DNA from: Sanghuangporus weigelae
Taxonomy: Eukaryota; Basidiomycota; Agaricomycetes; Hymenochaetales; Hymenochaetaceae
Direction: 5' to 3'
DNA: 64,000 nt
Assembly (NCBI GenBank): GCA_033182465.1
Contig: CP137319.1
Span: 3,844,001 to 3,908,000 of the forward strand
Made by a program: the position numbers and the translations under genes. The first letter of the stretch is position 1. The number at the start of each line of letters is the position of its first letter. Below, in pieces: positions 37,906 through 47,709 of this stretch. The notes below the pieces were generated by a model. That model saw only the letters and a list, made by a program, of their open reading frames with translations. It did no database searches and had not been told where the DNA came from.

Positions 37906-38982
37906 TTACAAATCTTCGGATTCTTCAGCCTCAGGTGTAGTCTGGGCCGAGTTCGCTGGGGTATATAGTTCCCTGCTTTCACCTTCTTCACTTGACTCTG
38001 TATCGTCGGAGTGTATGTACATGTCCTCCTGTTCCGACATAGTAAGCATCTCGTCCGGCTGGTAGAGTTCGTTCGGGTACTGGTAGACTGAGATCATCAG
38101 ATCTTCCAGCAAGGGGTGTCGTGTAGCCTGTAGTTTTTCTCTGGCTTCTTCCTCTCGGTTGTTGAGTTCCATAAGGTAATGAGGGTCGTAGTTAACCTCT
38201 TTGCCTTCGACTACGTGGTGCTCGATGTTGTCGAGTGGTACCTCGTCCGTAGTAGAGTTCCTTGCTTCAATAACCGTTCGGTATCTCGTTCCTTCGTAAT
38301 ACTTCGTCATGTTGAGTACCGTCATGAACTGCATGGTGTGGGATGCATAGAAGCCCGTCTGGTCGGCTATGTATATAATGTACTTCATCGCATCGATGCT
38401 CATCGGGTGATAGTGACTCCATCGCATCATTCGGTTAAGAATTGCGGTAGTCATGTCTCGTCGGTAGGCGCAAATTTGAATTGCCGAATGATAGATGCCC
38501 ATGATGTTCTTGTATGTCGTTTCGTGCCTAAAGTCGATCTTGCCTCGATGTAATGCTTGTGTTTCGAGTTCGATCGCGTAGGTTAGAAATGCATCATCAT
38601 TGAGTCGGCGTAATGCTGCGTCTCGAGGGTTACTGAGTTTGAATAACCACTCGTCTGAGTGATTCGCCATCATAAGATGGGGTATTTCGTCTCGGTTGTG
38701 GTGGACTGCGTTCCACTTGTCAAATAGATCGTCGAAGTACTTTCCTGGGCATAGGGGTACGATTTCGTCTTCGTAGTTCTCTTCGTTGAATCGGTTGCAC
38801 AGCTGTGGCCATTGATAACGTTCGGTCGGTGGCCTAAGTGCAAATGTCCATTCTGGTGCATCTTCTGGTTGACAGAATGCATGTAGCTCATCGAAGATAG
38901 GCATAGCTGAGTAGTAGTTCGTCTGCAGTGAAGTAGAGCTGTTGAGATTCGAGTTGTTGTTCCTTAGCTCGAAGTTCTCCAT
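37906..38982 (-). CDS. Extra ORF downstream of pol (358 aa)
   Basis: On the coding strand, after pol and before the 3' LTR, starting at an ATG at 38982. The product is soluble, with no membrane helix or signal peptide, so it is not a typical env. The middle is helical and rich in aromatic and charged residues (NRMMRWSHYHPMSIDAMKYI); the C-terminus is a strongly acidic Ser/Glu tail (DDTESSEEGESRE). No domain recognised. An additional ORF in this place is unusual for fungal chromoviruses. Confidence 0.55.
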   Translation of the reverse strand: MENFELRNNNSNLNSSTSLQTNYYSAMPIFDELHAFCQPEDAPEWTFALRPPTERYQWPQLCNRFNEENYEDEIVPLCPGKYFDDLFDKWNAVHHNRDEIPHLMMANHSDEWLFKLSNPRDAALRRLNDDAFLTYAIELETQALHRGKIDFRHETTYKNIMGIYHSAIQICAYRRDMTTAILNRMMRWSHYHPMSIDAMKYIIYIADQTGFYASHTMQFMTVLNMTKYYEGTRYRTVIEARNSTTDEVPLDNIEHHVVEGKEVNYDPHYLMELNNREEEAREKLQATRHPLLEDLMISVYQYPNELYQPDEMLTMSEQEDMYIHSDDTESSEEGESRELYTPANSAQTTPEAEESEDL

Positions 38983-39157
38983 GTTTTATACCATCTTGTT
39001 GGTATGTCGGCGGTGTCTTGCCTAATTCTTCTATCTCTGCTCTCGCTTTGGTGTGCCACATTGATGTCATCGCTTGGTAAGGTCATTGGGGACCTTACTC
39101 ATCATCTCTATTGTGGATCCATAAGCGGCTCCATCGGGTGGAGTGCATGTGATGCAA

Positions 39158-42100
39158 CTATTGCCTCATTCGTTTTCGTGCGGCGATCCATTGGTTAAGG
39201 TTCGGTGGCTGGATTGCCTGAGGATACTTTTTATGGAATGCTTCGATCATTTGATAGGAGTTCTTGAGGTTGTCAAGTGGCTCCCATGTTCGCTCCTGGT
39301 ATCCTTTCCATTGGATAAGGTATTGGACCTTGCTCCGATGACGTCTTGTGTTATGAATTGTCTCCACTTCGTACTCTGCTTCTCCCTCCACTTCAATAGG
39401 TGGTGGTTCATCCAAAGTGGGTCTTCCAGGGTATTCCTTTCGTTTGTAAGGCCTGAGAAGACTCGCATGAAACACTGGGTGGATCGGAAGGGTTTCGGGT
39501 AAGCGTAATCTGAATGACACTTGTCCGACTGCCTTCTCGACTTTATAAGGCCCTGCCCATTTCATTGCAAGTTTCTTCGTTGGTTCCAATCGACTGAGAT
39601 TCCTCATGTCTAGTAACACTTCGTCTCCCGGCTTGTACTCTGGCAGTTTGCCTCGATGCAGGTCTGCATAAAGCTTCATTGCTTCATTCGCTTGCCTAAT
39701 CGAATTATAGGCTTCTTGCTGTACTTGTCGAAGCTCCTCTAGGTGATTTATTGCTTCTGGGACGTTTGAATCACCGGTCTCCGCAACGTCCAGGTGAGGA
39801 TGCCATCCATACAGTGTATAGAATGGTGACTGATGTGTAGTACTGTGCTTCCTGTTGTTGTAGGCGAATTCTGCTATATCGATGTACTCTGCCCAATCTG
39901 TTTGTCGGTAGGACACATAGCAGCGTAAGTACTGTTCAAGCTCTTGATTTAGTCGCTCGGTTTGACCATCGGTTTGTGGATGATACGCTGTACTAGTTTT
40001 CCAATCGACATCGATGAGTCTGCAGAACTCCTTGAGGAATTGCGCGGTGAAGTTGCTACCTCGGTCGGAGATTACTCGTTTAGGGGCCCCGTAGTATTTG
40101 AAGACATGTTGGCGGAACAAACGTGCCAACTGCTTAGCATTGGGTATTCCTTGGCAAGGAATGAACTTCCCCATTTTAGTGAGTTTGTCCACTATAACGA
40201 GTATCGCGCTGTAGCCTTCATTGCTGACTGGTAAGTCGGTAATCAGGTCACAGGTTATGGTTTCCCATGGTTGATGTGGTGCCTCCAACGGTTGGAGCGG
40301 CGGATTTCGAAACTGTCGAATCGGTTTTGCACGCTGACATATGTCGCAGGTTGCGGTATATGCTCGGATCATTTCTTCCATCTTCGGCCAATAGTATGAT
40401 CGCTTTACAAGCTCTATGGTCTTTTCTGCTCCTGGGTGGCCTGCAAGTTTGTGATCATGGCGCCTTCGGATTAGCAACGCTCGTAGGTTGGCGGACGGCG
40501 GGATATATAATGCATTGGTTACGTAGTGCAAGCCGTTCCTGTAACTGTAGCCGTTGCTCTGCTTGATCGCCTGAATTTCCTTCTTAGCCTCCTCGGTATT
40601 GTAGTTCCTCTTGATCGTTCGGATAATAGGATCAGAGATAGTGACCATTTCAGTTTCTAGCTTGTATAGACCGTTGATCTCTGTGCGTCGCAATGTTTGT
40701 TGCTTGATCGTATCAGGAGGTAATAAGGTAACTCCTAAGTTGTCCTTGTCCTCTGGCATATAGTCGGATCGTCGTGATAGCTCGTCAGCTTGGTTCTTCT
40801 TGCCTGGCCAATGGAGAATCTTGAAGTTATATCGTGATAACTCTAATGCCCATCTCGCTTGACGTCTCGATAGATTCTGAGCTGTCATGAAGTATCGGAG
40901 ATTTGCATGATCGCTTCGGATTGTTACTGGTTCTTTGGTTCCCTCCAATAGGTGTCTCCAATGCTTGAGTGCTTCCATGATTGCTAGCATCTCTTTGTCA
41001 TGCGTCGGATAGTTTCGTTGGGTGTTCGTTAGAGTTTTCGACATGAAACCTAAAGGTCTCAGTTCTCCTTGGTTGTCTTCTTGTTGTAAGACTGCACCAA
41101 TCGCTACATCGGATGCATCGGTTTCCAATGTATATGGTTTGTCTGGCTTTGGCATTGCCAATGCGACTTCCGTTTCGAATGCCTTCTTGATACTTTCGAA
41201 TGCCTTATCTTGTGCCTCTGCCCATATGAACTTGCGATCCTTTTTGATAAGGTCGCCAATAGGTGCGAATGTATCGGCATAGTTCCTGATGAATCTTCGG
41301 TAGAAGTTACAAAATCCTTGGAACTTTCGAACTTGTCGTTTCGTCTTTGGCACTGGCCATTCGTGAATAGCTTTGAGCTTATAAGGATCCATCTGGATGC
41401 CTTTCGTTCCTACTACAAATCCCAAGTAGTCGAGCTGGGTTTGGAGGAAGTGACATTTCTCGATTTTGAGGTAAATGTCGAGCTCTCGGCATTTCTGTAG
41501 AATTGCCCTGAGGAGTTTCCAATGTTCCTCTTCAGTTTGTGCTTGACCAATAAGGTCGTCCAAATAGTTGAGTGCTTCTTCTGTCCTGAGCCAATATTCG
41601 AAGTTGTCATTCATGAATCGTTGGAATACTGCAGGTGAGTTCTTCATTCCAAACATCATGACCTTTGGCTTGTAGACTGCATTGCCAACTCGGAATGCTG
41701 CCTTCCACTCGTCTCCTTCTCGGATTCGCAGGTTATTGTAACCTGATCGCATGTCGAGTGTAAAGAAGAATTTTCCTTTCTCCAGTTTCTCTGGGAGAAC
41801 ACTCATGATCGGTATCGGGTATGGGTCTGATACTGTCGTGTCGTTGATGTCTCGGTAATCGGTTACTGCTCGTGCTCCTCCGTCTTTCTTTCCTACAAAG
41901 AAGACTGGTGCTGCTACCGGACATGGTTCATGTGGTTGAACCTTTTCAATCCATCCTTTGTCAAGTAACTCTTTGACATAAGCATCGAGTGCTGCCTGCT
42001 CTTCTCGTGTGAGCTTGATAATAGGCCTCGGTTTCGGTAATGGTACTCCTTCTTTGAGGTTAATTGCCATATCCCATTTCGTATGCTTGGGTAACCTTCT

Positions 42101-43636
42101 TGACTTGTCAGGATCAAAGACATCTGCGTAGTCTTCTATTTCCTTTGGTAGGAGTTTTCGCCAATCTCGTTTCTGTGTTCCTAGTAGTCCTTCTGCAGCT
42201 GCCTTTTGTTGAGAATACTGCTGGGATACTGAACTCGCTTTGTTCAGAGGCTGTGAGACTTGGTTCTGCTGCCTTGGTGACCAATTTCGATTGATGTCTA
42301 GCTCTAGCTTTGCAGCGAGCTCTTCCTTTCTGGTAAGGGTAGTTGGTTGGTTGGTCGTCCTAAGACTTTCAATGTCTTCTGGCTCTATATCGTGCATAGG
42401 AGTGTCTTCTGTTGTCTCCTGCTCGTCTTGCATCTCGATATCGCTTTCGTTGTCTGCCCATCTTGTACGCTTCGGTGTGGGACTAGCTCCTCGCATTAAC
42501 GATGCCGTTCTCGGTCGTATAATGCCTGCCACTGGCTTCTCTGGATACCGTGTCTTTCGTGGTCGTATCCTATACTTCATGCCCGGGTTTTCTTCTGGTG
42601 ATGGCCAGAGTTCTTCATCTTCCGGCATGTTTTGCCTCAGTGGGTGTATCTTCTGTGGTGGTTGTTTCTTCCAACGTTTCGGAGAGTCGTTTATTTCCTC
42701 CTGTTCGTCTAGGCTATGCTTGCCTGTTACATCTTGTGTTTCACCTTCGGATGTCTGGTACAGTTGCCGTGCTGGGATCATCCGTCTCGGTATGTGCCTT
42801 GGTCGTCGTTGCACTATACTCGTTCCTTGTGGTGCCTGTTTCTTCCATCGCTTGGGAGTGTAGTTTATTTCCTCCTCATCTCGATGATGCTTGTTTGCCG
42901 TTTCCTGTTGTGGCTGTTTCGTTGCAGAGTCTGGTATATTTTCCGTGCTCGGACTCTTCACTTCTGGCGTCTGTTTTGCCTGTTCCAGTCTTGGTGTTGC
43001 TGGTCTTGCTTCCGGCTTCACTTGTGGCTTCATTTCGTGAGAGTGTCCGTTGTTGTCTCTCCTTGGCGCAAATATTATTCCTGGTGCTCCAGAGTGTCGA
43101 TAGTTGTCTCTGTCCTGAGCCTGTTGCTTCGTGTTATGCCTAGGTCTTGTCTTGTCAGGTTTGCCTTTCGTTTGCCGTTTCCGTTTGCGCTTCCTGTGCC
43201 TTCGCTTCTTGGTAGCTCGTATGACGTTGAGCTCGAATGGTATCGAATTACCATTCCGATTCCATACTTGATTCTTCCAATCAATTTCGGGATTGACTTT
43301 GGCCAAATAGTCAATTCCTAGGATCACTTGATCCTGTCCTGTGGTTGCTACTGCCAACGTTTGTGGCTGCGGTCTAGGTCCATCAAAAATTAATGTGTAG
43401 ACCTCGTGCGTGATTGCTCCTCCTTGGTTGGGACTTCCATCTGCATTATTCAAAGGTCGAGGGTGATCAAGCCTCTTTTTGAATAGGCTGTAGTGTCGTA
43501 CCAAGTTGGGGTGTATCGTGCTGCATGTAGCTCCGGAATCGATTAACGCTTTGACTGCTAGGGTCTTTGTTCCAACCTTCACTCGAATAGGTAATCGGGG
43601 ATGCAATGCTTGTATTGGCAATCGCTTATTGTACAT
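39158..43636 (-). CDS. Retrotransposon Pol polyprotein (chromovirus type)
   Basis: A single open frame of about 1,492 residues. Retropepsin active site LIDSGATCSTIHP near residue 35. A long charged Pro/Lys/Glu spacer (about 130-490). Reverse transcriptase with KKDGGARAVTDYRDIN, FGMKNSPAVFQRFMN and catalytic YLDDLIG. RNase H with TLETDASDVAIGAVLQQ. Integrase with the HHCC zinc-finger region (GHPGAEKTIELVKRSYYWP), CDLITDLP, DRGSNFTAQF and AYHPQTDGQTERLN. A C-terminal chromodomain with YLIQWKGYQERTWEP. Domain order protease-RT-RNaseH-integrase places it in Ty3/Gypsy; the chromodomain places it in the chromoviruses, whose chromodomain steers integration to marked chromatin. Confidence 0.95.
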   Translation of the reverse strand: MYNKRLPIQALHPRLPIRVKVGTKTLAVKALIDSGATCSTIHPNLVRHYSLFKKRLDHPRPLNNADGSPNQGGAITHEVYTLIFDGPRPQPQTLAVATTGQDQVILGIDYLAKVNPEIDWKNQVWNRNGNSIPFELNVIRATKKRRHRKRKRKRQTKGKPDKTRPRHNTKQQAQDRDNYRHSGAPGIIFAPRRDNNGHSHEMKPQVKPEARPATPRLEQAKQTPEVKSPSTENIPDSATKQPQQETANKHHRDEEEINYTPKRWKKQAPQGTSIVQRRPRHIPRRMIPARQLYQTSEGETQDVTGKHSLDEQEEINDSPKRWKKQPPQKIHPLRQNMPEDEELWPSPEENPGMKYRIRPRKTRYPEKPVAGIIRPRTASLMRGASPTPKRTRWADNESDIEMQDEQETTEDTPMHDIEPEDIESLRTTNQPTTLTRKEELAAKLELDINRNWSPRQQNQVSQPLNKASSVSQQYSQQKAAAEGLLGTQKRDWRKLLPKEIEDYADVFDPDKSRRLPKHTKWDMAINLKEGVPLPKPRPIIKLTREEQAALDAYVKELLDKGWIEKVQPHEPCPVAAPVFFVGKKDGGARAVTDYRDINDTTVSDPYPIPIMSVLPEKLEKGKFFFTLDMRSGYNNLRIREGDEWKAAFRVGNAVYKPKVMMFGMKNSPAVFQRFMNDNFEYWLRTEEALNYLDDLIGQAQTEEEHWKLLRAILQKCRELDIYLKIEKCHFLQTQLDYLGFVVGTKGIQMDPYKLKAIHEWPVPKTKRQVRKFQGFCNFYRRFIRNYADTFAPIGDLIKKDRKFIWAEAQDKAFESIKKAFETEVALAMPKPDKPYTLETDASDVAIGAVLQQEDNQGELRPLGFMSKTLTNTQRNYPTHDKEMLAIMEALKHWRHLLEGTKEPVTIRSDHANLRYFMTAQNLSRRQARWALELSRYNFKILHWPGKKNQADELSRRSDYMPEDKDNLGVTLLPPDTIKQQTLRRTEINGLYKLETEMVTISDPIIRTIKRNYNTEEAKKEIQAIKQSNGYSYRNGLHYVTNALYIPPSANLRALLIRRRHDHKLAGHPGAEKTIELVKRSYYWPKMEEMIRAYTATCDICQRAKPIRQFRNPPLQPLEAPHQPWETITCDLITDLPVSNEGYSAILVIVDKLTKMGKFIPCQGIPNAKQLARLFRQHVFKYYGAPKRVISDRGSNFTAQFLKEFCRLIDVDWKTSTAYHPQTDGQTERLNQELEQYLRCYVSYRQTDWAEYIDIAEFAYNNRKHSTTHQSPFYTLYGWHPHLDVAETGDSNVPEAINHLEELRQVQQEAYNSIRQANEAMKLYADLHRGKLPEYKPGDEVLLDMRNLSRLEPTKKLAMKWAGPYKVEKAVGQVSFRLRLPETLPIHPVFHASLLRPYKRKEYPGRPTLDEPPPIEVEGEAEYEVETIHNTRRHRSKVQYLIQWKGYQERTWEPLDNLKNSYQMIEAFHKKYPQAIQPPNLNQWIAARKRMRQ

Positions 43637-43740
43637 CGCTTCACTGGGGTTGAACCCAGGAGGTTTGAAACACTGGTTGTTGAAACCTTTCTCGTCACCC
43701 TTGTTACACTCACATCGCGCAGTCTCGTTCGATGGAGGTC

Positions 43741-44829
43741 TTAATCTTTTCCCTGTTGCTCTTTACTTGCTAGGGATTTGCGAATGTTGTTTCGGTATTC
43801 TTCGTCATGCTTGCAAGTCCATCCTGCTGATTCGTCGCCTTTAGCCCATGCTACATGGTCGTAGTGGACTGGCCTTCGGCAGTGTGGATCGGGACATGTT
43901 TCCTTGAAATCGATTGTTCGTGTTGTCATCGTCCTCCGTTTTACACCATTAGTCTTCTTCGGCCGCTTAGAGGAAGAACCCTTTTGCTTCCTTGGTGCCT
44001 TGCAATCCTTTGCATAATGTCCTGACTTTTCACAGTTGTAGCATTTGCCTCCCTTCTTCGGCAAGCCTCGGAGTGCATCTACATCCATGGCGTCTGGATC
44101 TCGTTTCGTTGTTTGTACTGGTGGTCGGAAAGATGACTGTCCGTTCGATTTGAATCTCGGGGTGTATGTTTGACTACCCATGAGCCTTTGCCTGGCATCA
44201 GAGTTTGCTAGGTTGCTTGTCCATTCCATCCATGCATCGAGGTCGTTCTTCTCGAAAGCGTCGGGTTGTACAGATTCGACTCGTCGTTTGACCCACATGT
44301 CTAGTCCTTTGACATAGATGTACTTGAGCATCTGCTTATCCATCGTGTCTGGTGCTCGTGCTTTGAGTCGTCGGAATTCGTCGTTGTACGCCCTAATGCT
44401 TGCTCCTTTCTGCTGGATGCATAGTAGTTGGAATAGGGCTTCCTGTTCTCCAATGATCGGATGTCCTGCTCGGATCCTCATCCAGTTCAGCATGTCCTTG
44501 AGTGATGCGAACATTCCATTTGTTGCAGCGATAATCGCAGGTACTGGTTTCAGTTTCCCATTGGCATCGAATGATGTTAGGGTATTCTTCTCCGCAAACC
44601 AATCGTAGCTGTCGCCTTCTAGTGCCGCAAATAGGCTCTTTGCGATCTCCTCCTCATCCTTGACTCCATGCTGTGCCAGCTTCGAGATACATCGACTAAT
44701 CCACAGATCAATATCTTCGCTTCGCTTGCCATAGTACTTCGGAAGCTTGATGCTGTGTTTAGAGAGTTGTGTCTGAAGAGTCTGTAGTTGCTGCTCCAGT
44801 GCTTGCACCTTCTGGTCGGTTGTCGACAT
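43741..44829 (-). CDS. Retrotransposon Gag with zinc knuckle
   Basis: 362 residues. It starts with a short coil (VQALEQQLQTLQTQL), then a helical capsid-like region (SIRAYNDEFRRLKARAPDTM), and a CCHC zinc knuckle CYNCEKSGHYAKDC near residue 260, followed by a very basic stretch (RKQKGSSSKRPKKTNGVKRR). A second Cys/His set (CPDPHCRRPVHYDH) follows. Gag forms the particle and packages the RNA. Pol lies just downstream in a separate frame. Confidence 0.9.
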   Translation of the reverse strand: MSTTDQKVQALEQQLQTLQTQLSKHSIKLPKYYGKRSEDIDLWISRCISKLAQHGVKDEEEIAKSLFAALEGDSYDWFAEKNTLTSFDANGKLKPVPAIIAATNGMFASLKDMLNWMRIRAGHPIIGEQEALFQLLCIQQKGASIRAYNDEFRRLKARAPDTMDKQMLKYIYVKGLDMWVKRRVESVQPDAFEKNDLDAWMEWTSNLANSDARQRLMGSQTYTPRFKSNGQSSFRPPVQTTKRDPDAMDVDALRGLPKKGGKCYNCEKSGHYAKDCKAPRKQKGSSSKRPKKTNGVKRRTMTTRTIDFKETCPDPHCRRPVHYDHVAWAKGDESAGWTCKHDEEYRNNIRKSLASKEQQGKD

Positions 44830-45793
44830 GATCGTAAGTGCTTATGGGCACTGCTGGTGGTGAATAGGATGGTGGTGGTGGATTCTCTGGCGCTTGGGTT
44901 GCTACTGAACCACTTGCTGGTACTGCAGGTACTGTTGGTACTTGGATGATAACCGTTCGAGGTGGGGTTCTGAGTAAGAATGGCCTTCGTGATGCTTCTT
45001 CGTCTGAGGACACTGATTCGTCAGAACTCTGTTCCTGTTGGGCTCTCTCTCTTGGTAGAAAGTATTCCCAGCGTTGTGCTGCCTGAGCTACTTCTCGAAT
45101 TCGTTGAGCGTGTTCGAGTATGTTCCTTGAGGTAGTTTCGGTTGTCTGTACCGATGTGAGTATAGCTGCGTAGGTGCGTTGACTCGACTCGATTGTTTGT
45201 CCTAGTTGGAGTAGGGCTTCTCGCAGGTTATGGATGTCTTGAACAATCCTTGGTTGATCTAGAGCTGTCCTGTTAAGCTCTCCGACTCTCGTCTCGATTG
45301 TTTGTAGTTGTTGTTCCTGAGCAGTAATCCTGTTCCGGATAGCGTTGAGCTCTCGGTCAAGTACTCCGTTTCCGTCTATGACCCGATGATTGAGTGCTCC
45401 TGCTGCTCGATCCAATTCCAGAGTATATCTCTCTAGAGCTGCTACTTGTGCTCCAATTCTTTGAGTAGTTGCTTCTAGTGCTTCGAATCGATCTCCTACT
45501 GCTGTCGCGTATGCTCCGGTTGGTAGACTGTTTGACTGCCCCGTGTTTGCAGTTCGTTCTTCCAGTCTTTCAACCCTTTCTTGTAGCCTTCTGATCACTG
45601 GTGGATACAATATGCTGTGGTTCGTTGTCGCGTATAGTATGTCGTGATCGCTTTCCAGACTACGTAGTCTGTTGGTGATGTGTTGAACTCGTTCGTCGAG
45701 GGATCTAGGTGTGAACCTCGTTTGATTCTCGTTCGCCCGTTCGTTCGTTCGATGACCGTTACTTCTGTTGTTGGCGTTTCCCGATCGGTTCAT
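44759..45793 (-). CDS. Coil-rich ORF overlapping Gag (344 aa)
   Basis: On the coding strand, upstream of and overlapping the start of Gag. The central part is heptad-rich (ERVERLEERTANT, ITAQEQQLQTIETRV), predicting an extended coiled coil; the C-terminus is Pro/Ser-rich. It may be an N-terminal structural protein of the particle. No known domain. Confidence 0.6.
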   Translation of the reverse strand: MNRSGNANNRSNGHRTNERANENQTRFTPRSLDERVQHITNRLRSLESDHDILYATTNHSILYPPVIRRLQERVERLEERTANTGQSNSLPTGAYATAVGDRFEALEATTQRIGAQVAALERYTLELDRAAGALNHRVIDGNGVLDRELNAIRNRITAQEQQLQTIETRVGELNRTALDQPRIVQDIHNLREALLQLGQTIESSQRTYAAILTSVQTTETTSRNILEHAQRIREVAQAAQRWEYFLPRERAQQEQSSDESVSSDEEASRRPFLLRTPPRTVIIQVPTVPAVPASGSVATQAPENPPPPSYSPPAVPISTYDHVDNRPEGASTGAATTDSSDTTL

Positions 45794-46131
45794 GAACTTC
45801 GTTTCTCGCCTGATGCTTCAGGGTTATTGTTCCTTGGTGCTGTTAACCAAGTAGTTCCTTTCTCGTCGAATGTAGCAATAGTGGAAGGGACTGCTGCTAC
45901 TTTCGTGGTTGTTGTTTGCGTGCTCCCAACTGCAGGGCTACCAGATGCCTTTGCTATTAGGTACACTTCGTCGTTGTAGGGGTTATGATAGTAGATATGT
46001 GATTTAAGTGAATCGGGTTTGTCGTTCTCCAGGATGTGCACTTGTCCTGAGGATTCGATATGGGTACTAGTCTCGAAACTAGTGACGTCGATAGGGACTT
46101 GAGGTCGACGGTCCTCGCCTCGATAAAACAC
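45790..46131 (-). CDS. Leader ORF (113 aa)
   Basis: First ORF after the 5' LTR on the coding strand; its end overlaps the start of the coil-rich ORF by a few bases, suggesting coupled translation or read-through. No recognised domain. Confidence 0.4.
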   Translation of the reverse strand: MFYRGEDRRPQVPIDVTSFETSTHIESSGQVHILENDKPDSLKSHIYYHNPYNDEVYLIAKASGSPAVGSTQTTTTKVAAVPSTIATFDEKGTTWLTAPRNNNPEASGEKRSS

Positions 46132-46192
46132 TAGCCAAGAACCTTGCCCGTGAGAGGTGGTGGTAAAACTAGCGAGTGATCTTTCGATCCAA

Positions 46193-47704
46193 TGTTAGGG
46201 AGTAGGCCCGGGGTTACACCGGTTTGATCCTTTTGCCTAAGCAGCGGTGTGTTGTGCAGAGGTGATCTTATCTACCCACGTCTGGCTGTACCACGCGGTC
46301 CCTTACTAGCCTTCCTAGTCGCGGTCCGAGTTATGGATGCTTTCAGATACGAGGTAATAGTAAAGCAGGTTGGGATTTCCAAGAGGCGTGATAGTACAAA
46401 GCACACAGTAATAGCTCGCTGTAGGGCAAGCTTTACACCAGTGTGGTAAGAGGATCGAAAGATGGGGAAATGAGGGCCTAATCCTACAACTATTTATGCT
46501 CCCAGATATTCCATTTTCCGTCCTATTTCTTACTCATCCTGTCTCCACTTTACTCCACTTTCCTCCACCATTACATCTGTTCCTTTGTCATCCTGCTGCG
46601 CTTCGCTCCACTTTGCTCCAATCTTTGTAAGGTCGTCTCCACTATGACAGAATTCTTTGGAGTTGCTGACTGAGACAATAGAGGTGGTGCTCCGATATGG
46701 AATGCTCCACTGTCAGTACTCCATAACGATGTCATTGCCGTCATTGAGTGGCATCTTTGCTCTTGGAGCGATGTAGGCTGCTCGGTATGTGATTCTTCGG
46801 AATTCATCTCGAGGTCCAGCGAGGGTAAGCATAACTCGCACGTCAGTGTTAAGGTGTCGGGTCGGTGTAGAGTATGGTCCAAGGCATATCATGAACTGCA
46901 TAAGCTCTGCTGGTGGGTTCTGCTGGGTTCTGGTGACTAGCCATGCTTTGCCTTCGTATCGTATATCTCGAATGTAGCGCCATATCCTTCGTTGTATAAG
47001 GAGTTGTAATTGCTTGGTTTCCAGGTTCGCATCTCTCGGTAAATAAAGGTTTGCCTGTATCGTAGATGCTGGACATGGTGTGTGCAACTCCGGTCTATAC
47101 CATCCAATCATTCTCCAAGTTATCGGGTTCGCAGTTCGAGGGGTCCGAGTTGTGATCGTGAGTTCCTCTCGTTTCTTGGGTACTATTGGGCTTGGTGGAT
47201 TGGAATGCATTGTATCCTGAAGGTGTCGCTCGGTTTCGATGTGACAGTCACGCGTACCAACCGTTGCCGTGCATACTAAGTAGTATACTTCATAAAGGAC
47301 CATGTAAACTCGTGCACAGACTTGACAGTGCTGAAATGCCAGTGAGGTCTCCATAAACCTTATTAGCCTTTAGCCTTTTAGCGTTTAGGCTTTAGTAGTT
47401 GTGCTTCTGGACTTCTAAGAAGTTTGATCGCTTCTTTTGATCGAGGTCGCTCTGGTTGCTTGGTCGGCGGCGTTAGAGTGGTAGTCCGCGGTAATAGGCG
47501 GTCGGCGGTGTTAGCTGTTAGCGGGATTACGTATCCGCTTCGGTGCTTCTAGCGCTCGGGTGGTAACGGGTTACTGTTGCCTAGGCCGCTCGATTGCTTG
47601 GGCCTTTGATAGCTGGCTTGGTTACCGGTCGCGTTTGGAAAGCTGATCGTGTAGATCTGTTGATCGCGTTGATCCTGATGCGAGATTTTGAGCGGATCCT
47701 TTCA
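46193..47704 (-). repeat. LTR (5' LTR in transcription sense)
   Basis: Direct-repeat partner of 35398-36909. It would carry the promoter and RNA start for the element. Followed by the TAACC duplication at 47705-47709. Confidence 0.96.
46713..47354 (-). CDS. 213-aa ORF inside the LTR (copy 2)
   Basis: Same frame and product as 35918-36559. In the 5' LTR position it could be translated from genome-length RNA if transcription starts upstream of about 47354. Confidence 0.3.
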   Translation of the reverse strand: METSLAFQHCQVCARVYMVLYEVYYLVCTATVGTRDCHIETERHLQDTMHSNPPSPIVPKKREELTITTRTPRTANPITWRMIGWYRPELHTPCPASTIQANLYLPRDANLETKQLQLLIQRRIWRYIRDIRYEGKAWLVTRTQQNPPAELMQFMICLGPYSTPTRHLNTDVRVMLTLAGPRDEFRRITYRAAYIAPRAKMPLNDGNDIVMEY

Positions 47705-47709
47705 TAACC

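Larger units (their letters stand above)
35398..47704 (-). mobile_element. Ty3/Gypsy LTR retrotransposon (chromovirus), whole-looking, very young
   Basis: 12,307 bp, coding on the minus strand. It is bounded by two 1,512-bp LTRs (TG...CA) and a 5-bp target duplication TAACC (35393-35397 and 47705-47709). Order in transcription sense: 5' LTR (46193-47704), a TGG-starting primer-binding-like site just inside, leader ORF, coil-rich ORF, Gag with zinc knuckle, Pol (protease, RT, RNase H, integrase, chromodomain), an extra ORF, then a polypurine tract (G7 on the minus strand, about 36915-36921) against the 3' LTR. The main frames are open. The LTRs agree wherever I compared them, so the insertion is evolutionarily very recent. 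Confidence 0.96.

Noticed and set aside
42240-43321. Long plus-strand open frames within the retrotransposon
   Set aside because: Antisense shadows of the charged spacer in Pol; composition is the reverse image of that spacer.
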